Positions 24,723-33,735 of a stretch of DNA of 64,000 bases are shown one piece after another (the stretch's first letter is position 1; each line of letters opens with the position of its first letter). Source of the stretch: Desulfobulbus elongatus DSM 2908 (lineage in GTDB: Bacteria; Desulfobacterota; Desulfobulbia; Desulfobulbales; Desulfobulbaceae); NCBI RefSeq assembly GCF_000621145.1, contig NZ_JHZB01000014.1, positions 43,690 to 107,689 on the forward strand, written 5' to 3'. The notes below the pieces were generated by a model. That model had not been told where the DNA came from and did no database searches. It was given only the letters and a program-made list of their open reading frames with translations. A program made the translations under genes and the position numbers.

Positions 24723-25820
24723 GTGCAGGTCAACGGGCAGGCGTATCGTTCAATTTGGCTGGCGGCGGACGGCGTGGGGGTGGAGATCATCGACCAGACC
24801 CGGCTGCCTTTTCGTTTTGAGGTGGTGCGGCTGGAACGGCTGGAGGAGGCTACGAGCGCGATCAGCCGGATGCTGGTGCGGGGCGCGCCGCTGATCGGGG
24901 CCACCGCCGCCTACGGCCTGTGCCTGGGATTGCGGCAGGCCACCGGTTCGCAGGCCCTGGAAGAGATGGCCCGCCAACTGATCGCCTGCCGGCCCACGGC
25001 CGTCAATTTACGCTGGGCGGTGGAACGGATGCTGCGCTGTCTCCTGCCCCTGTCCGAAGAACGGCGGCTGGCCGCGGCCTACCGCGAAGCCGGGCGGATC
25101 TGCGAAGAGGACGTGGCCACCAACGAGGCCATCGGCCGCCATGGCCTCTCCCTGATCAGGGAATTGTGGCAGCGGAAGAAGGCGGGTGAGGCAGTCAACA
25201 TCCTCACCCATTGCAATGCCGGCTGGCTGGCCACGGTCGACTGGGGCACGGCGCTCGCCCCGGTCTATGCCGCTGCGGCGGCGGGCATCCCGATCCATGT
25301 CTGGGTGGACGAGACCCGGCCCCGCAACCAGGGCGCCAGCCTGACCGCCTGGGAGCTGGTGGCGGCGGGCATCCCCCATCATCTGCTGGTCGACAATGCC
25401 GGCGGCCATCTCATGCAGCACGGCCGCGTCGATCTGTGCATCGTCGGCACCGACCGGACCACGGCCAGCGGCGACGTCTGCAACAAGATCGGCACCTATC
25501 TGAAGGCTCTGGCCGCCCGGGACAACGGCGTGCCCTTTTACGTGGCCCTGCCGGGCTCGACCGTGGACTGGACCGTGGACGACGGCGTGATGGAGATTCC
25601 CATCGAGGAGCGGGGGACGGAGGAGGTCTTGCGCGTGCAGGGCGAGGACGACAGCGGCACGCTGCGCATCGTGGCCATTGCCCCGGCTGCCACGCCGGCG
25701 GTCAATCCGGCCTTCGATGTCACCCCGGCCCGGCTGGTGACCGGATTGATCACCGAGCGGGGCATCTGTCCGGCCAGCCGCGAGGGACTCCGTGGCCTCT
25801 ATCCGGAGCAGGGGCAATGA
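24723..25820 (+). CDS. mtnA: Methylthioribose-1-phosphate isomerase
   Basis: The 365-residue enzyme isomerises 5-methylthioribose-1-phosphate to 5-methylthioribulose-1-phosphate in methionine salvage. The family motifs are present: [14 protein letters not shown], the catalytic Cys164 in ILTHCNAG, Asp244 in [19 protein letters not shown], and [12 protein letters not shown]. The GTG start is supported by GAGG six bases upstream. Its stop overlaps the start of a class II aldolase gene by four bases (ATGA). This suggests the product is cleaved by an aldolase (the 'DHAP shunt') instead of passing through the MtnB dehydratase route. No mtnK, mtnB or mtnC-type gene is in the window. Confidence 0.95.
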   Translation: MQVNGQAYRSIWLAADGVGVEIIDQTRLPFRFEVVRLERLEEATSAISRMLVRGAPLIGATAAYGLCLGLRQATGSQALEEMARQLIACRPTAVNLRWAVERMLRCLLPLSEERRLAAAYREAGRICEEDVATNEAIGRHGLSLIRELWQRKKAGEAVNILTHCNAGWLATVDWGTALAPVYAAAAAGIPIHVWVDETRPRNQGASLTAWELVAAGIPHHLLVDNAGGHLMQHGRVDLCIVGTDRTTASGDVCNKIGTYLKALAARDNGVPFYVALPGSTVDWTVDDGVMEIPIEERGTEEVLRVQGEDDSGTLRIVAIAPAATPAVNPAFDVTPARLVTGLITERGICPASREGLRGLYPEQGQ

Positions 25821-26449
25821 GCGGGCAATCCGCGTCGGAGTCGGTGCTGGCCACGGCCCGGGCCATGAACAGCCAGGGCTTGAACCAGGGCTCCGCGGGC
25901 AATGTCAGCGTGCGCGACGGCGGCGGGTTCTGGATCACGCCCTCGGCCCTGCCCTACGACCGATGCGGTGCCGACGACATGGTGTGGCTGGACCTGGCCG
26001 GGCAGGCGCGGGGACGGCGCAAGCCCTCGTCCGAATGGCGGATGCACGCCGACATCTACCGCACCTATCCTCAGGCCGGCGCCATCCTGCACGCCCACAG
26101 CCCCTATTGCACAACCCTGGCCTGCCTGGAGCGGTCCATCCCCGCCTTTCACTACATGGTGGCCATGGCCGGCGGCGATTCGATCCGCTGCGCCCCCTAT
26201 GCCACCTTCGGCACCCAGGCCCTGTCCGATGCGGCGATCGCGGCGCTGCGCGACCGGTCCGCCGCCCTCCTGGCCCATCACGGCATGATCTGCCATGCCG
26301 CGGACCTCGACCGTGTCCTGGCCCTGGCCATTGAGGTGGAAACCCTGGCGCGGATCTATCTCCAGGCCCTGGCCGTGGCCGAGCCGCCGGTTTTGCCGGC
26401 GGCGGAAATGGCCGAGGTTCTGCGCCGGTTCAAGGACTACAAGGCGTAA
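25817..26449 (+). CDS. Class II aldolase, FucA-like; probable methylthioribulose-1-phosphate aldolase
   Basis: The 210-residue protein aligns closely with L-fuculose-1-phosphate aldolase. The zinc ligands fall at the same numbers as in E. coli FucA: Glu73 (SSEWRMH), His92 and His94 (LHAHSPY), His155 (AHHGMI). GSAGNVS forms the phosphate loop. Keeping Glu73 argues for an aldolase over an MtnB dehydratase. Coupled translation with mtnA suggests that it cleaves 5-methylthioribulose-1-phosphate to dihydroxyacetone phosphate and 2-methylthioacetaldehyde, as described for Ald2 in the DHAP shunt. Activity on fuculose phosphate cannot be excluded. It converges on feoB with 16 bp between the genes. 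Confidence 0.88.
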   Translation: MSGQSASESVLATARAMNSQGLNQGSAGNVSVRDGGGFWITPSALPYDRCGADDMVWLDLAGQARGRRKPSSEWRMHADIYRTYPQAGAILHAHSPYCTTLACLERSIPAFHYMVAMAGGDSIRCAPYATFGTQALSDAAIAALRDRSAALLAHHGMICHAADLDRVLALAIEVETLARIYLQALAVAEPPVLPAAEMAEVLRRFKDYKA

Positions 26450-26465
26450 CGGGCAGAGCGGTCTT

Positions 26466-28634
26466 TTAGCGGGGATACAGCAGGATGCCGATCTGGTAGA
26501 TCGCCACCGCCAGGATGAAGGCGAAGACGGTGTTGAACAGCATGGAAAAGGCCGCCCATTTCCAGGAACCGGATTCCCTGGCGATGCAGACCACGGTGAC
26601 GAAGCAGGGCGAGTAAAACATGATGAACGCCAGCACCGCCAGGGCCACCACCGGATTCCAGTTGGGGTCCTTGTCCAGCCGTTCCTGGAGCGAGGTGGTT
26701 TCCTCCGGGTCGACCTCGCCCAGCGAATAGGCGGTGCCCAGGGTCGAGACGATCACTTCCTTGGCGGCAAAGCCGCCGACTAGGGCGATATTGGTGCGCC
26801 AGTCGATGCCGGCATAGCGGCTGACCCCTTCCAGAGCCAGGCCGATCCGGCCGCCGATGGAGTGCCGCAGACCGTCCTGGGCCTTATCGGTGTCGATTTT
26901 CGCCAGCGCCGCCGCCAATCCCTCCGTATCCACGGCCAGAGTCTGCCGCGCCTCCTGCCGCAGGCTGTCGTAATGGGCCACTCGCGCCTCCGGCAACTCC
27001 GGGTAAGTCATCATCGCCCAGATCAGAATGGAAATGCCGAGAATAACCGTGCCCGCCTTTTTGATGTACTGCCAGGTGCGTTCCCAGGTGTGGATGAACA
27101 AGCCCTTCAGGGTCGGGAAACGGTAGGGCGGCAGTTCCATGACAAAGGGGGTGGAGGCGCCCTTGAGCAGGGTCAGCCGCAGGAGCTTGGCGACGCACAG
27201 GGCGATGAGCCAGGCGGCCAGGGTGGAGAGAAACATGTAGCGGGCCTGGTGGGCCGAGAAAAAGGCGCCGATCAGCAGGGTGAGGACCGGCAGCTTGGCG
27301 CCGCAGTTCATGAAAGGCACGGTCAGGAGTGTGGCCAGCCGCTCCTTGGGGGAACGCAGGGTGCGGGCGGCCATGACGCCGGGCACGGCGCAGCCGCCGG
27401 CAATGCCGCCGGAAATGATGAACGGCATCACCGAGGAGCCGTGCAGGCCGAAGAAGTGGAAGATGCGGTCCATCATGAAGGCGACCCGGGCCAGGTAGCC
27501 GGAGTCTTCGAGCAGGGCGATGCCGAAGAACATGAACATGATGATCGGCACGAAACCGAGCACCCCGCCGACCCCGTCGATCACGCCCGAAATGAGCATC
27601 GATTTGAAGGGACCGTCGGGAAGCAGGGTGTCGACGCCTGTGCTGAGCAGGGCGAAGAATTTCTCCAGCCATTCGACCGGCACCGAGCTGTAGCTGAAGG
27701 TGAAGGTGTAGAGGCAGTAAAGGACGCCGGCCATGATCAGCGGACCGAGGATGCGGTGGGTGACGACCTTGTCGATCTTGTCCGAGGCGTAGAGCCGGTC
27801 GGCGACGAATTTGCGGTGCACCACCCCCTGGTGGATGATCGACTTGATATACCCGTAGCGATGGTCGGCGATCACCGCCTCCGGGTAGACGCCGAGGGTG
27901 TGCTGAAGGTGCTGGCCCACGCTCTCGCAGCGGGCAATCAGCTTCTTTCCGGCCTCCGGATGAGCTTCAAGGGTCTTGCGCACGATCTGCTCGTCGTTTT
28001 CCAGCAGCTTGACCCCGAGCCAGCGCTGGGGATAGACCGCGGTCAGTTCGGTGCAGGCCGCGATGTCGTCCGTCATGTCGGTCAGGGCCTGGTCGATGTC
28101 CGAACCGTAGCGCAGAAAGACGGGATGCGGCCGGGCGCTGGCGGCGGTCGCCAGCACGGCGTCGAGCAGCCGGTCGACGCCCTTGCCGGACCGGGCGATG
28201 ATCGGCACCACCGGCACGCCGAGGCGGCTGCTCAACGCCTCGGCATCGATGGTCACGCCGCGTTTTTCGGCCACGTCGATCATGTTGAGGGCAATCACCA
28301 GCGGTACGCCCAGTTCCAGGAACTGGCAGCTGAGATAGAGGTTGCGCTCCAGGTTGGAGGCGTCGACCACATCCACCACCACATCGGGCTGTTCGTTGAC
28401 GAGGAAGTCGCGGGCCACCAGTTCCTCCACCGAGTAGGCGGTGAGGGAGTAGGTGCCCGGCAGGTCGACGACGCGTACCCCCCGGCCCTGGTGCAGGCAG
28501 CAGCCTTCCTTCTGCTCGACCGTGATGCCGGGATAGTTGCCCACGTGCTGGCGGGCGCCGGTGAGATGGTTGAACAGAGTGGTTTTGCCGGCGTTGGGGT
28601 TGCCGGCCAGGGCGATGGTGAGGACAGGTTCCAT
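26466..28634 (-). CDS. feoB: Ferrous iron transporter FeoB
   Basis: The 722-residue inner-membrane protein imports Fe2+. It has an N-terminal G-protein domain with G1 (GNPNAGKT, residues 11-18), G3 (DLPGTYSLTAYS) and G4 (ALNMIDVAEKRG), a helical GDI-type domain (to about 270), and two Gate domains with the GCAVPGVMAART and MNCGAKLPVL signatures. The helices end in FYSPCFVTVVCI. The ATG at 28634 is chosen because the G domain starts almost at once; no strong ribosome-binding site is visible. It is the last gene of a same-strand Feo cluster with two FeoA-type genes and a Cys-rich mini-protein upstream, a set normally controlled by Fur or anaerobiosis regulators. Confidence 0.96.
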   Translation of the reverse strand: MEPVLTIALAGNPNAGKTTLFNHLTGARQHVGNYPGITVEQKEGCCLHQGRGVRVVDLPGTYSLTAYSVEELVARDFLVNEQPDVVVDVVDASNLERNLYLSCQFLELGVPLVIALNMIDVAEKRGVTIDAEALSSRLGVPVVPIIARSGKGVDRLLDAVLATAASARPHPVFLRYGSDIDQALTDMTDDIAACTELTAVYPQRWLGVKLLENDEQIVRKTLEAHPEAGKKLIARCESVGQHLQHTLGVYPEAVIADHRYGYIKSIIHQGVVHRKFVADRLYASDKIDKVVTHRILGPLIMAGVLYCLYTFTFSYSSVPVEWLEKFFALLSTGVDTLLPDGPFKSMLISGVIDGVGGVLGFVPIIMFMFFGIALLEDSGYLARVAFMMDRIFHFFGLHGSSVMPFIISGGIAGGCAVPGVMAARTLRSPKERLATLLTVPFMNCGAKLPVLTLLIGAFFSAHQARYMFLSTLAAWLIALCVAKLLRLTLLKGASTPFVMELPPYRFPTLKGLFIHTWERTWQYIKKAGTVILGISILIWAMMTYPELPEARVAHYDSLRQEARQTLAVDTEGLAAALAKIDTDKAQDGLRHSIGGRIGLALEGVSRYAGIDWRTNIALVGGFAAKEVIVSTLGTAYSLGEVDPEETTSLQERLDKDPNWNPVVALAVLAFIMFYSPCFVTVVCIARESGSWKWAAFSMLFNTVFAFILAVAIYQIGILLYPR

Positions 28635-28734
28635 AATGCGTGCGGACAAGGGATCGTCGGTTGGGGTTCAGACGAGAAAAGGGATGGTCAGATCGGCGCT
28701 GGTGCGGTGTTGTCGTCCGCTTCGGTGGCGCTGC

Positions 28735-28908
28735 TCACGGCTTGTGCATGGGGAGGGATTTTTTTGCCGCCGGAGGGCGGGCCGCACCGTCGCAGCCGGA
28801 ACAGCCGCATCCGCAGGAGGTGCCGGCATTGCGCCAAAAGCGCCACAGCCGCCGGCCGATGAACAAGGCTGCGATCGCCACGGCAAGGACAACCAGGAAG
28901 TGTTGCAT
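28735..28908 (-). CDS. FeoB-associated Cys-rich membrane mini-protein
   Basis: This short frame encodes 57 residues: a single membrane helix (FLVVLAVAIAALFIG), a basic Trp-containing stretch (RRLWRFWRN) and a cysteine cluster CGCGCSGC, ending in a Lys/Pro tail. That is the architecture of the small proteins often encoded next to feoB in anaerobes, which may help deliver or coordinate iron. It lies 100 bp upstream of feoB and 90 bp downstream of the second feoA on the same strand. The cysteine motif and synteny make the call, since the length alone would not. Confidence 0.85.
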   Translation of the reverse strand: MQHFLVVLAVAIAALFIGRRLWRFWRNAGTSCGCGCSGCDGAARPPAAKKSLPMHKP

Positions 28909-28998
28909 GGTTCGTGCTCCGAAAAGAAAAAAATGTGGACGCAGAGATATCCGGGTGGCTGCGGTGCCCCCGGACCGTCCCCGGCGGAAACGGGATGG

Positions 28999-29316
28999 TC
29001 AGGCCGGTGCGACCAGGACCGCGGCAGCGGCCGACTCGTCCAGGCTGATGGTGCCACCGTTGACCTTGATCATGCAATGCCGGCCGCCGCCCTTGCAGAG
29101 CAGTTCCAGTTCGGAGCCGGGCAGAACGCCCAGGGCGGCCATGCGGGCACAGGTCTGGCGGTCGCCGGTGACGGCGCACACCCGCATGCGGCTGTGGCAG
29201 CACGATTCGGACAGGGGGGTGGCGGTTTGGTCCGTCCGTTTCCCGCATTGCCGGCGTCGCCGGCACAGAGCTTGGATATCGCTGAAGAAATGGCAGAAGA
29301 TTTCGGATTGATCCAT
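28999..29316 (-). CDS. Second FeoA-type protein, Cys-rich N-terminus
   Basis: The C-terminal 60 residues are a FeoA SH3-like domain (CARMAALGVLPGSELELL, MIKVNGGTISLDE). With the ATG at 29316 the protein has 105 residues and nine cysteines (8, 18, 24, 39, 40, 47, 56, 74, 81), several in the first 50 residues, where ordinary FeoA has none. The start is uncertain: other in-frame ATGs at 29331 and 29442 exist, and none has a good ribosome-binding site. It lies between the standard feoA and the Cys-rich mini-protein gene. A redox or metal-sensing role for the cysteines is a guess. Confidence 0.78.
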   Translation of the reverse strand: MDQSEIFCHFFSDIQALCRRRRQCGKRTDQTATPLSESCCHSRMRVCAVTGDRQTCARMAALGVLPGSELELLCKGGGRHCMIKVNGGTISLDESAAAAVLVAPA

Positions 29317-29615
29317 GCGCGTGCCGGGCATCGGTGAAAATCGATCAGGACCACAAAGGGCTCCCACAGCGTGTTCTGTGGCGACATTTCGTACCACCTC
29401 TGCTGTAGGACAGCTAATGTTTGTGTTAGGTACTCCAAACAATCATTGCTGTCAATAGCTTTGCCAGGGAAAGAACGGGAGGTACGCGCTTTTTTTCGGA
29501 ACCGGCAGGAGAAAGGGGAGGGCGTCGCCGGCAGACGGCAGGAAGGCCGGGGGAGCGGTCGGCAGTCATCGTGGTGAAGCGGAGGCGCCCCGTCTGCCGG
29601 CAGGCGGTCAGCGGG
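29317..29615. other. Spacer between the two feoA genes
   Basis: The 299-bp gap holds no gene. On the minus strand a perfect TTGACA (29455-29450) is followed after 17 bases by TACCTA, a poor -10, so a promoter for the distal Feo genes is possible but weak. The adjacent CAATCATTG patch only faintly resembles a Fur box. A 12-bp inverted repeat spans 29527-29601. Confidence 0.35.
29527..29601. repeat. 12-bp perfect inverted repeat between feoA genes
   Basis: GCCGGCAGACGG at 29527-29538 and its exact complement at 29590-29601 are 51 bases apart, just past the standard feoA stop on the minus strand. There is no T run, so it could be an mRNA-processing hairpin or a chance GC-rich pairing. Confidence 0.4.
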
Positions 29616-29852
29616 TCAGGAGGCGACCTCCACCTCGATGTAATCGGCCTCGTTGTTGCGCAGGGTCAGGGTGCCGCCCATGACCCTGAGCGCCACCGGG
29701 TCGTTCAGGGGGGCCCGCTGCTTGATGGTGATTTCGGTCCCCGGCACCAGGCCCATTTCGCGGATACGGCGGCCCAGTTCGCCGCCCACCTTGACGGCGA
29801 CGATGGTGCCGCTCTGATTGATGGCCATTGTTCGCAGGTTGACGATCGTCAT
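29616..29852 (-). CDS. feoA: FeoA
   Basis: The 78-residue cytoplasmic protein has the FeoA SH3-like fold: GTIVAVKVGGELGRRIREMG, LVPGTEITIKQRAPLNDP, ALRVMGGTLTLRNNEA and an acidic valine-rich end. FeoA proteins interact with FeoB and are needed for efficient Fe2+ uptake. Its start is only six bases past the glnS stop, so it is probably co-transcribed with the tRNA-synthetase genes, an unusual arrangement. The rest of the Feo cluster follows after a 299-bp gap. Confidence 0.93.
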   Translation of the reverse strand: MTIVNLRTMAINQSGTIVAVKVGGELGRRIREMGLVPGTEITIKQRAPLNDPVALRVMGGTLTLRNNEADYIEVEVAS

Positions 29853-29858
29853 GGTCGC

Positions 29859-31550
29859 TTACTCGGCCTCGCTCTGTTTGGCCCAGCTGTCGCGCAGGGT
29901 GACGATCCGGTTGAATACCGGTTTGCCCGGAGCGCTTGTCGCCGTGTCGAGGCAGAAATAGCCTTGGCGCTCGAACTGGAAGCGGTCGTCCGGACCGGCC
30001 TGGGCCAACCCCGGTTCGAGCATGCAGTCGGTGAGGACGGTGAGCGAGGCCGGGTTGAGAAATTCCTTGAAGCTCCGTTCCTTGTCGGCGTCCGGGTATT
30101 CAGCGGTGAACAACCGGTCGTAGAGCCGCACCTCGGCCTTGAGGGCATGGGGCGCGGAGACCCAGTGGATGGTGCCCTTGACCTTGCGGCCGTCGGGCGC
30201 CGAGCCGCCCCTGGTGGCCGGATCGTAGGTGCAGCGCAGCTCCACGATCCGCCCCTGCGCATCCTTGGCCACCTCCTGGCAGGTGATCAGGTAGGCGTAG
30301 CGCAGGCGCACTTCCCGGCCCACGCTGAGGCGGAAGAATTTTTTCGGCGCATCCTCCATGAAATCCGACCGTTCGATGTAGAGTTCGCGGGAAAAGGGCA
30401 GAGTCCGCTCGCCTAGGGCCGGATTCTGCGGGTGGTTCTGGGCGACCATCTCCTCGGTCTGGCCTTCCGGGTAGTTGGTGAGCACGATCCTGAGCGGATC
30501 GAGCACGCCGAAGACCCGGCGGGCGTGCAGGTTGAGGTCGTCGCGGGCGGCGTTTTCCAGCACGCCCATGTCGATCCAGGATTCGCGGCGGCCGATGCCG
30601 ACGGTGGCGCAGAAGCTGCGGATGGCGGCCGGGGTGTAGCCCCGGCGGCGCAGGCCGGAAATGGTGAGCATGCGGGGATCGTCCCAGCCGGACACGTGCC
30701 CCTCGTTCACCAGTTGCAGCAGCTTGCGCTTGCTGGTCACCGTGTAGTTGACGTTGAGCCGGGCGAACTCGATCTGGCGCGGGTGGTTGGGGGTATGCAG
30801 GGTGTCGAGCACCCAGTCGTAGAGGGCGCGGTTGTTCTCGAATTCGAGCGTGCACAGCGAGTGGGTGATCTGCTCCAGCATGTCGGAGAGGCAGTGGGTG
30901 AAGTCGTACATCGGGTAGATGCACCACTTGTCGCCGGTGCGGTGGTGGCTCGATTTGAGGATGCGGTAGAGCACCGGGTCGCGCATGACGATGTTGGGCG
31001 AGGCCATGTCGATTTTGGCCCGGAGCACGCAGGTGCCCTCGTCGAATTCGCCGTTACGCATACGCGTGAACAGATCGAGGTTTTCCTCGACCGGCCGGTT
31101 GCGGTACGGGCTCTCTCGCCCCGGTTCGGTCAGGGTGCCGCGGTATTCCCGGATCTCGTCACCGGTCAAGTGGCAGACATAGGCCTTGCCCAGGGTGATC
31201 AACTGGACGGCGAAGTCGTAGATCTGATCGAAGTAGTCGGAGGCGTAATAGAGATGCGGCCCCCAGTCGAAGCCCAGCCAGCGCACATCCCGCTGGATCG
31301 ACTCGACGTACTCGGTGGATTCCTTGCCCGGATTGGTGTCGTCGAAGCGGAGGTGGCAGACGGAGTTGTTTTCCACCGCGATGCCGAAATTGAGGCAAAT
31401 CGACTTGGCATGGCCGATGTGCAGAAAGCCGTTGGGCTCGGGCGGAAAACGGGTGACCGTGGTCCGGTGCTTGCCGGAGGCCAGATCGTCGGCGATGATC
31501 TGGCGGATGAAGTCGAGCGGCTTGGCGGCGGGTTCTTTGTCGGTGGTCAT
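29859..31550 (-). CDS. glnS: Glutaminyl-tRNA synthetase
   Basis: The 563-residue class I synthetase charges tRNA-Gln directly. It has the HIGH motif in [15 protein letters not shown], the acceptor-binding [27 protein letters not shown] and the KMSKS-equivalent [10 protein letters not shown]. The C-terminal anticodon-binding beta barrels include the [20 protein letters not shown] stretch. Having GlnRS means glutamine need not be made on the tRNA by GatCAB. It follows gltX by 23 bp on the same strand and precedes feoA by six bases. A tRNA-Gln(UUG) gene lies 3 kb away on the other strand. Confidence 0.97.
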   Translation of the reverse strand: MTTDKEPAAKPLDFIRQIIADDLASGKHRTTVTRFPPEPNGFLHIGHAKSICLNFGIAVENNSVCHLRFDDTNPGKESTEYVESIQRDVRWLGFDWGPHLYYASDYFDQIYDFAVQLITLGKAYVCHLTGDEIREYRGTLTEPGRESPYRNRPVEENLDLFTRMRNGEFDEGTCVLRAKIDMASPNIVMRDPVLYRILKSSHHRTGDKWCIYPMYDFTHCLSDMLEQITHSLCTLEFENNRALYDWVLDTLHTPNHPRQIEFARLNVNYTVTSKRKLLQLVNEGHVSGWDDPRMLTISGLRRRGYTPAAIRSFCATVGIGRRESWIDMGVLENAARDDLNLHARRVFGVLDPLRIVLTNYPEGQTEEMVAQNHPQNPALGERTLPFSRELYIERSDFMEDAPKKFFRLSVGREVRLRYAYLITCQEVAKDAQGRIVELRCTYDPATRGGSAPDGRKVKGTIHWVSAPHALKAEVRLYDRLFTAEYPDADKERSFKEFLNPASLTVLTDCMLEPGLAQAGPDDRFQFERQGYFCLDTATSAPGKPVFNRIVTLRDSWAKQSEAE

Positions 31551-31573
31551 GATCGCATGCTCCGTGGCAGACG

Positions 31574-33061
31574 TTAGGCGGCGGCGTACAGGTGGTCGAT
31601 GCGGCGCAGCCGCGCCACGACTTTTTCCCTGCCCAGTGTGGTGATGATATCAAACATCGAGGGTCCGGCCAACTGTCCGGTGAGCACGGTGCGCATGCCG
31701 TTGATCAGCACGCCCGGCTTCACCGCCAACTCCTCGGCCAATTCCCGGCAGACCCGTTCGGTCGCCTCGGCGTCGAATTCGGCGAGCGCCTCGTAGCGTC
31801 CGGCCAGTTGCGGCAGCCAGACGGCCAGCTCCGGCTGCTTGAGCACGTTTTTCGCCAACGGTTTGGGATCGATGGGGTACTGGTCCGAAAAATAGGCGCG
31901 GCCGGCGGTGACGAAATCCTTGAGGGTGTGAAAGCGGTCGCGGATGAGATTCAGGGTGGCCAGATACCAGTCGCGGCGGCTGGTCGCATAGGCGGGATCC
32001 CAGAGGTGCTCCGCCTCCAGTTCCTTGCGGACCAGATCGCCCAGCTCGGCCAGATCCATGGTACGCAGATAGTGTTCGTTGATGGCGATCAGCTTGGGAT
32101 CGGTGAAGAACTTGGCGTCGCCTGGCTTGAAGTTGAACACCGAGTTGACCCGGCTGATCCGGGAAAGGCTGAAGGCCTCGATCAGCTCCTCGCGGGAGAA
32201 GAATTCCCGGTCGTTGCCCGGATTCCAGCCCAGCAGGCAGAGGAAATTGCACAGGGCCCAGGGGATGAAGCCCATGTCGCGGTAGAACTGGACCGCCACC
32301 ACCTCGCCGTGGCTGCGCTTGGAAATTTTGCGTTTCTGCAGATCCAGGGTGAGCGGCATATGGGCGAACACCGGCAGCTTGGCGCCCAGGGCCTCGTAGA
32401 GCAGGACCTGGCGGGTGGTGTTGGTCATGTGGTCCTGGCCGCGGATGACGTGGGTGATGCGGTCGCGGATATCGTCGACCACGTTGCACAGCAGATAGAG
32501 CGCCTTGCCGTTGGAGCGGACGATGACGAAATCCTCGATTTCGCTGTAGGCCCGCTCGATCCGGCCCAGGACCTCGTCGTCGTAAAAGAGGGTTCCCGGC
32601 CGTTTTGGCACCTTGAAGCGGATGGTGGCCGGAATGCCCTGGGCTTCCTTTGCCCGGACCTGCTCGGCGGTGAGATGGCGGCAGGTGCCGTCGTAGCCGA
32701 CCTCGGCTTTCTTCTCGGCCAGGGCGGTCTCGCGTTTTTTCTCCAGCTCCTCCTTGGTGCAGAAGCATTTGTAGGCGTGGCCCGAGGCGAGCAGCCGGTT
32801 GGCGGCGGCGGTATGGTCGGCGGCGAAGTCGGTCTGGAAGTAGGGGCCTTCGTCCCAGTCGATGCCCAGCCACTGCAAGCCGTCGATGATGCCGTCGATG
32901 GAGGCCTGGGTGGAGCGCTCCTCGTCGGTGTCTTCGATGCGCAGGATCAGCTTGCCGTTGTGTTTTTTGGCAAAAAGCCAGTTGAACAGGGCCGTTCTGG
33001 CCCCCCCGATGTGCAGGTAGCCGGTGGGGCTGGGGGGAAAGCGAACGCGGACTTCTTCCAT
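31574..33061 (-). CDS. gltX: Glutamyl-tRNA synthetase
   Basis: The 495-residue class I synthetase attaches Glu to tRNA-Glu. The motifs are visible: [19 protein letters not shown] (HIGH equivalent), [24 protein letters not shown] and the KMSKS equivalent KISKRSHG. The zinc-like region contains CFCTKEELE. The ATG at 33061 has GGAG six bases upstream; a longer in-frame extension lacks family similarity. First gene of gltX-glnS-feoA. Confidence 0.97.
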   Translation of the reverse strand: MEEVRVRFPPSPTGYLHIGGARTALFNWLFAKKHNGKLILRIEDTDEERSTQASIDGIIDGLQWLGIDWDEGPYFQTDFAADHTAAANRLLASGHAYKCFCTKEELEKKRETALAEKKAEVGYDGTCRHLTAEQVRAKEAQGIPATIRFKVPKRPGTLFYDDEVLGRIERAYSEIEDFVIVRSNGKALYLLCNVVDDIRDRITHVIRGQDHMTNTTRQVLLYEALGAKLPVFAHMPLTLDLQKRKISKRSHGEVVAVQFYRDMGFIPWALCNFLCLLGWNPGNDREFFSREELIEAFSLSRISRVNSVFNFKPGDAKFFTDPKLIAINEHYLRTMDLAELGDLVRKELEAEHLWDPAYATSRRDWYLATLNLIRDRFHTLKDFVTAGRAYFSDQYPIDPKPLAKNVLKQPELAVWLPQLAGRYEALAEFDAEATERVCRELAEELAVKPGVLINGMRTVLTGQLAGPSMFDIITTLGREKVVARLRRIDHLYAAA

Positions 33062-33413
33062 GGACCACTCCTTCATTGACGCTTGATGTGTTGCCCGCCG
33101 GTTTCGGCGTGGCAAACCCAAATTATATAGCGTCTTGGCGGTATCACTTCAAGGGGAAGCTGAATGCCGGCGCCGATCATGTCCGCCGACGGGCGTAAGA
33201 GGGGTGGCAAACGCTGTACTTTCCCATTGTGGCCCGATTGGAATACCGGTATATTCCGGCAATTGGCGCCCCGGACCGGCGCCTTGCCGCGATGCCCGCC
33301 CTTGTTCCGACAGAGGGCGCGCGCCCCGGTGCAACGGGCTACGGCTGTCTGTCGGGCTGTCCATTGTTCGGCGTCGTGCATTAGAAGGGAATTGGAAGAA
33401 TGAGTGAACTGCC
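33062..33413. other. Divergent intergenic region between gltX and the DUF1844 gene
   Basis: The 352 bp carry the outward promoters. An AT-rich CCAAATTATATAG near 33117-33129 is the best candidate -10 area for gltX. Short GC-rich inverted repeats occur (ATACCGGTAT near 33243-33252 is a perfect palindrome). No protein-like frame is credible. Confidence 0.45.
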
Positions 33414-33728
33414 ATGAGTGAAAATCTTGCCCAATGCGGCGAATGTCCGGAGGGACGGGTCAGGGATGCGTCCGGCAGGTGCGTCATGCCTGAAGTTACC
33501 TTTGCCTCCTTTATTCTCTCGCTGAACACATCGGCGCTCTACCACATGGGCGAACTGCCGCATCCGGAAACGGGGCAGCGGCTGGTCGACCGCGAATTGG
33601 CCAAGCACACCATCGACACCCTGATCCTGCTCGCCGAAAAGACCAAGGGCAATCTCGATTACGAAGAGAACGAACTGCTGACCCGCATTCTCTACGAATT
33701 GAAGATGCGGTTTGTCAAGCTGGTCTGA
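33414..33728 (+). CDS. DUF1844 protein
   Basis: The 104-residue protein has the DUF1844 core: VTFASFILSLNTSALYHMGE, the HTIDTLILLAEKTKGNL helix pair and LLTRILYELKMRFVKLV. A short N-terminal extension contains CGECPEGRVRDASGRC, three cysteines that could bind a metal. Function is unknown. In deltaproteobacteria this family often sits just before ispE, as here; the ispE start lies seven bases past its stop codon. Confidence 0.88.
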   Translation: MSENLAQCGECPEGRVRDASGRCVMPEVTFASFILSLNTSALYHMGELPHPETGQRLVDRELAKHTIDTLILLAEKTKGNLDYEENELLTRILYELKMRFVKLV

Positions 33729-33735
33729 GGGCTCG

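Noticed and set aside
29427..29455. Promoter or Fur box for the distal feo genes
   Set aside because: The -35 is perfect but the -10 matches only two of six bases, and the Fur-box resemblance is weak; kept only as a remark.
33149..33529. 126-codon minus-strand frame upstream of gltX
   Set aside because: It is antisense to the DUF1844 start, with no family similarity and no ribosome-binding site.
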